A stretch of DNA of 7,824 bases from JAWWPY01 sp964412845 (GTDB taxonomy: Bacteria > Actinomycetota > Actinomycetes > Streptosporangiales > Streptosporangiaceae). Of this stretch, positions 5,588-7,824 are shown piece after piece (the first letter of the stretch is position 1; every line of letters begins with the position of its first letter). The stretch is from NCBI GenBank assembly GCA_964412845.1, contig CAYPQM010000230.1, forward strand, positions 1 through 7,824. Reading direction: 5' to 3'. The position numbers and the translations under genes were made by a program. A model generated the notes under the pieces. It had not been told where the DNA came from. It did not search any database and saw only the letters and a program-made list of their open reading frames with translations.

Positions 5588-6466
5588 TTGACCGACGTGG
5601 TGTGCGCGGCTGACGGTCGGCGGCTGGCGGTTGAGGTACAAGGGGATCCGGCGGGCAGCCCCGTGTTCCTGCTGCACGGCACGCCGGGCTGCCGGCTGGG
5701 GCCATCCCCCCGCGGGATGCTGCTCTATCGTCTCGGCGTGCGGCTGATCACCTTTGACCGGCCGGGCTACGGCGGCTCCGATCGGCTGGCCCATCGCAGG
5801 GTGGCTGACGCCGCGACCGATGTCGCCACTATCGCCGACGCGTACGGGTTCGAACGCTTCGCGGTCATCGGCCGCTCCGGCGGTGGCCCGCACGCGCTGG
5901 CCTGCGCTGCCCTGCTGCCCGACCGGGTCACCCGGGCCGCGGTGCTGGTGGGCCTCGCGCCCTGGGCGGCCGAGGGCCTGGACTGGTTCGCCGGGATGTC
6001 GGACTCGAACATCCTGGGGTACACGGCAGCGGCGGCCGGTCACGGGCCACTGGCCGCGCGGCTGACCCCGGCGGCCCAGAAGATCCGGGCTGATCCCGCG
6101 CACCTCGTCGCTGACGTGCAGGAAGAGATGCACGCCTCCGACCGGCCGGTGATGGCTGATGCCGGAATCCGTGCGCTGTTAGTGCAGAACTACGCCGAGG
6201 CGCTGCGGACCTCCGCCGACGGCTGGATCGACGACGCCCTGGCGTTCTGTTCCCCCTGGGGGTTCGATCCGGCCGCCATCGTCGTCCCTGTCCTGCTCTG
6301 GCACGGCGAAGACGACGTGTTCTCCCCGGTCGGTCATACCCGGTGGCTCGCGGAAAGGATCCCGCACGCGACCGTGGTCGTACAGCCTGGCGCCGCTCAC
6401 TTCGGCGCCCTGGATGTGCTGCCCGATGTGCTGCCCTGGCTGGTCAGCGGGGGCATGCCCGGGTAA
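5588..6466 (+). CDS. Alpha/beta hydrolase
   Basis: This 292-residue protein has a complete alpha/beta-hydrolase fold. The oxyanion-hole motif is LLHGTPG, with His30-Gly31. FDRPGYGGSD follows at 56-65. The nucleophile elbow is GRSGG at 95-99, with Ser97 as nucleophile. The late acid is probably Asp243 in WHGEDDVFSP, and the catalytic histidine is His271 in GAAHFG. There is no signal peptide, so it is likely cytoplasmic. The short cap region at about 125-225 gives no clue to the substrate; related proteins include esterases, proline iminopeptidase-like enzymes and haloalkane or epoxide hydrolase relatives, so no reaction is assigned. It starts with TTG, set by a strong SD. Its stop codon directly abuts the stop of the TPR gene on the other strand, with no terminator hairpin between them. 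Confidence 0.93.
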   Translation: MTDVVCAADGRRLAVEVQGDPAGSPVFLLHGTPGCRLGPSPRGMLLYRLGVRLITFDRPGYGGSDRLAHRRVADAATDVATIADAYGFERFAVIGRSGGGPHALACAALLPDRVTRAAVLVGLAPWAAEGLDWFAGMSDSNILGYTAAAAGHGPLAARLTPAAQKIRADPAHLVADVQEEMHASDRPVMADAGIRALLVQNYAEALRTSADGWIDDALAFCSPWGFDPAAIVVPVLLWHGEDDVFSPVGHTRWLAERIPHATVVVQPGAAHFGALDVLPDVLPWLVSGGMPG

Positions 6467-7795
6467 TCAGGTGGGCTGGGGCTCCAGGTCGCGGTTCATC
6501 CGCCGCCATTGCCGCAGCGATGTCACGTTGGGATGACCTTCGCCGAGCGCCATGGCAAAGGCCACCAGCACCCGCTCCTGCAGCTGCCCGGCCTCCTCGG
6601 ACCGGCCGGACAGGTGCGTGGTGATCGCGAGGTTTGCCTCGCAGACGAGCGCGTCCGGATGCGCCGGGCCCAGGGTTTTCCGTAGCTGGGCCAGGGTTTC
6701 CCGCTCCAGCATCTCCGCCTGCTCGAATTCCCCCAGGTCACTCAAGCAATTAGCTAGGTTGATCGCGCAGGACAAGGTGAATGGGTGGTCGCTGCCGAGC
6801 TTTCTGCGCAAAGCTTTCAGGGTCCTGTCGGCCAGCGCCCTCGCGTCGCGGGGCGAACTGGTGCCGCGCAGGTACGTCGACAGGTTGTTGGCCACCGCGA
6901 GCGTGTACGGATGTTCCGGCCCGAGATTGCTCTCATAGGCTTCCATCACCTCCATGGCCAGCTCGCGCGCGGCGGTCTTTTCATCCAGCGCCGACAGGTC
7001 GCAGGCGAGATTCAGCGTGCAGGCGAGCGCGTCGGGCGAATCCGCGCCATAGTGCAGCAGGTATTTCTCGCGCGTCTCTTCCGTCAGATTCTGTGCTTCC
7101 ACGAGGGCGCCAGACTTACGCAGCGATATCGCCAGGCTCTTCGCGGTGCGCAGGGTGTCCACGAAGTCGTCGCCCAGCACTTCCAGATATCGTTCGTGCG
7201 TGGTGCGCAACAGCGCGGCGGAACCAGCGAAATCACCGGCCTCCCGCATGTCCCGGGCCAGGTTAGCCGCGGAGAAGAGCGTGTACGGATGGTCTGGTCC
7301 CAGCACGGCCCGGCGCCGGTCTAAGGTGTCCTGGTCCAGGTCCCGTGCGGTGAAGCAGTCACCGACCAGCCGGAGCGAAACGGCCAGGTTGTTGGCCGCG
7401 GCCAGGGTGCGCGGGTGGTCCTCGCCGAACAGCTCCTTGAACCGCTCATAGGTTTCCTGGTCCATGTCGAGCGACTCACGGAACTCGCCCAGCCCTCGCA
7501 GGTCAGCGGCGAGCCCTCCGGCGGTGAGCAGCGTGTGCGGATGACTTGGCGACAGCACCTGCTGCTGCTTGGCCAGGACCTCGGCGTCCACGCTGCGCGC
7601 CTCCTGGAAGCGGCCCAGCGACCGCAGCACGTTGGCGATCTGGAAACGCAGGTGGAGGGTCTGCCAGTCATCGTGACCGAGCCGGATGCTCCATGCTTCT
7701 TCGAGCCGGTCCCCGAACGTCAGCGCGGAATCGAATTCACCGCGCTTCCACAGGTAACGCACCCGGTCGATGAGCAGCTGGCGGGTCTCCTTCAA
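6467..7795 (-). CDS. TPR array protein resembling the C-terminal half of NB-ARC/FxsT-type TPR proteins
   Basis: This 442-residue protein is almost entirely tetratricopeptide repeats of the 42-residue TPR_10/TPR_12 type, about ten in a row. Most are marked by a junction such as LGPDHPYTL or FGEDHPRTL followed by an NLA-type helix. The opening, RQLLIDRVRYLWKRGEF, and the tail, RRMNRDLEPQPT, resemble the start and end of the TPR half of actinomycete NB-ARC-TPR and FxSxx-COOH-system TPR proteins. Here the effector and NTPase domains are missing. TPR arrays bind protein partners; the partner is unknown. The TTG start at 7795 has no good SD. An in-frame TAA at 7820-7822 lies eight codons further up, so the frame cannot extend as one long protein. 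It may be a genuine TPR-only protein or the 3' remnant of a broken longer gene. It is convergent with the hydrolase, stop codon to stop codon. Confidence 0.85.
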   Translation of the reverse strand: MKETRQLLIDRVRYLWKRGEFDSALTFGDRLEEAWSIRLGHDDWQTLHLRFQIANVLRSLGRFQEARSVDAEVLAKQQQVLSPSHPHTLLTAGGLAADLRGLGEFRESLDMDQETYERFKELFGEDHPRTLAAANNLAVSLRLVGDCFTARDLDQDTLDRRRAVLGPDHPYTLFSAANLARDMREAGDFAGSAALLRTTHERYLEVLGDDFVDTLRTAKSLAISLRKSGALVEAQNLTEETREKYLLHYGADSPDALACTLNLACDLSALDEKTAARELAMEVMEAYESNLGPEHPYTLAVANNLSTYLRGTSSPRDARALADRTLKALRRKLGSDHPFTLSCAINLANCLSDLGEFEQAEMLERETLAQLRKTLGPAHPDALVCEANLAITTHLSGRSEEAGQLQERVLVAFAMALGEGHPNVTSLRQWRRMNRDLEPQPT

Positions 7796-7824
7796 TTGAG
7801 CCGAAGTTTCCCTGTCCCCTTACT

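Noticed and set aside
4695..5591. Plus-strand open frame opposite the DsbA-family gene
   Set aside because: It is a shadow of a gene with clear CPWC and cis-Pro motifs, it starts inside the terminator hairpin, and it has no recognisable domain.
5394..5705. Upstream extension of the DsbA-family frame
   Set aside because: The added 104 residues are Arg/Pro-rich and overlap the divergent hydrolase start. The SD AAAGGA and the start of the thioredoxin fold agree on ATG 5393.
6785..7324. Plus-strand open frame opposite the TPR gene
   Set aside because: It is a shadow of a clear TPR array. Its apparent periodicity is the mirror of the 42-residue repeats.
1..7824. tRNA, rRNA, CRISPR array, insertion sequence, attachment site or new defence system
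   Set aside because: I saw no cloverleaf or rRNA-like conserved blocks, no spaced direct repeats, no transposase or integrase, and no multi-gene cassette. The Thr-Pro linker and TPR gene are the only strongly repetitive parts, and both are coding.

Overview
This 7.8 kb window is GC-rich, with coding sequence biased to G/C in third codon positions, frequent GTG/TTG starts and Shine-Dalgarno (SD) sequences of the GGAGG type. The gene content (a PF04672/DUF574-type methyltransferase, a PAS-GAF sensor, a secreted GH74-CBM2 enzyme and a 42-residue-period TPR protein) points to a filamentous soil actinomycete. It could be Streptosporangiales, Streptomycetales, Catenulisporales or a relative; the sequence alone does not decide which.

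Layout from left to right. (1) Positions 1-469, minus strand: the N-terminal part of a PAS-GAF signalling protein that runs off the left edge and probably starts at GTG. (2) Positions 470-742: a divergent intergenic region. (3) Positions 743-1555, plus: a SAM-dependent methyltransferase of the PF04672 family, followed by a hairpin terminator. (4) Positions 1556-1892: an upstream region with two perfect palindromes sharing the core AGCGCT, which look like LacI-family operators. (5) Positions 1893-4685, plus: a 930-residue secreted GH74 xyloglucanase with a Thr-Pro linker and a C-terminal CBM2. (6) Positions 4686-4732: a strong GC hairpin shared by two convergent genes. (7) Positions 4740-5393, minus: a cytoplasmic FrnE-like DsbA-family oxidoreductase with a CPWC motif. 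(8) Positions 5394-5587: a second divergent intergenic region containing a 10-bp inverted repeat and an SD-complementary tract. (9) Positions 5588-6466, plus: an alpha/beta hydrolase with a TTG start. (10) Positions 6467-7795, minus: a TPR array protein resembling the C-terminal half of NB-ARC/FxsT-type TPR proteins, convergent with the hydrolase and with no base between the two stop codons.

The genes do not form an obvious operon or a single pathway. Each is transcribed alone or in a divergent or convergent pair. The GH74 enzyme is an orphan polysaccharide-degradation gene with no transporter or regulator next to it in the window. I found no convincing new multi-gene system. The points most worth a second look are the paired AGCGCT palindromes before the xyloglucanase, the TPR-only gene that seems to lack its usual N-terminal half, and the structured leader in front of the hydrolase.
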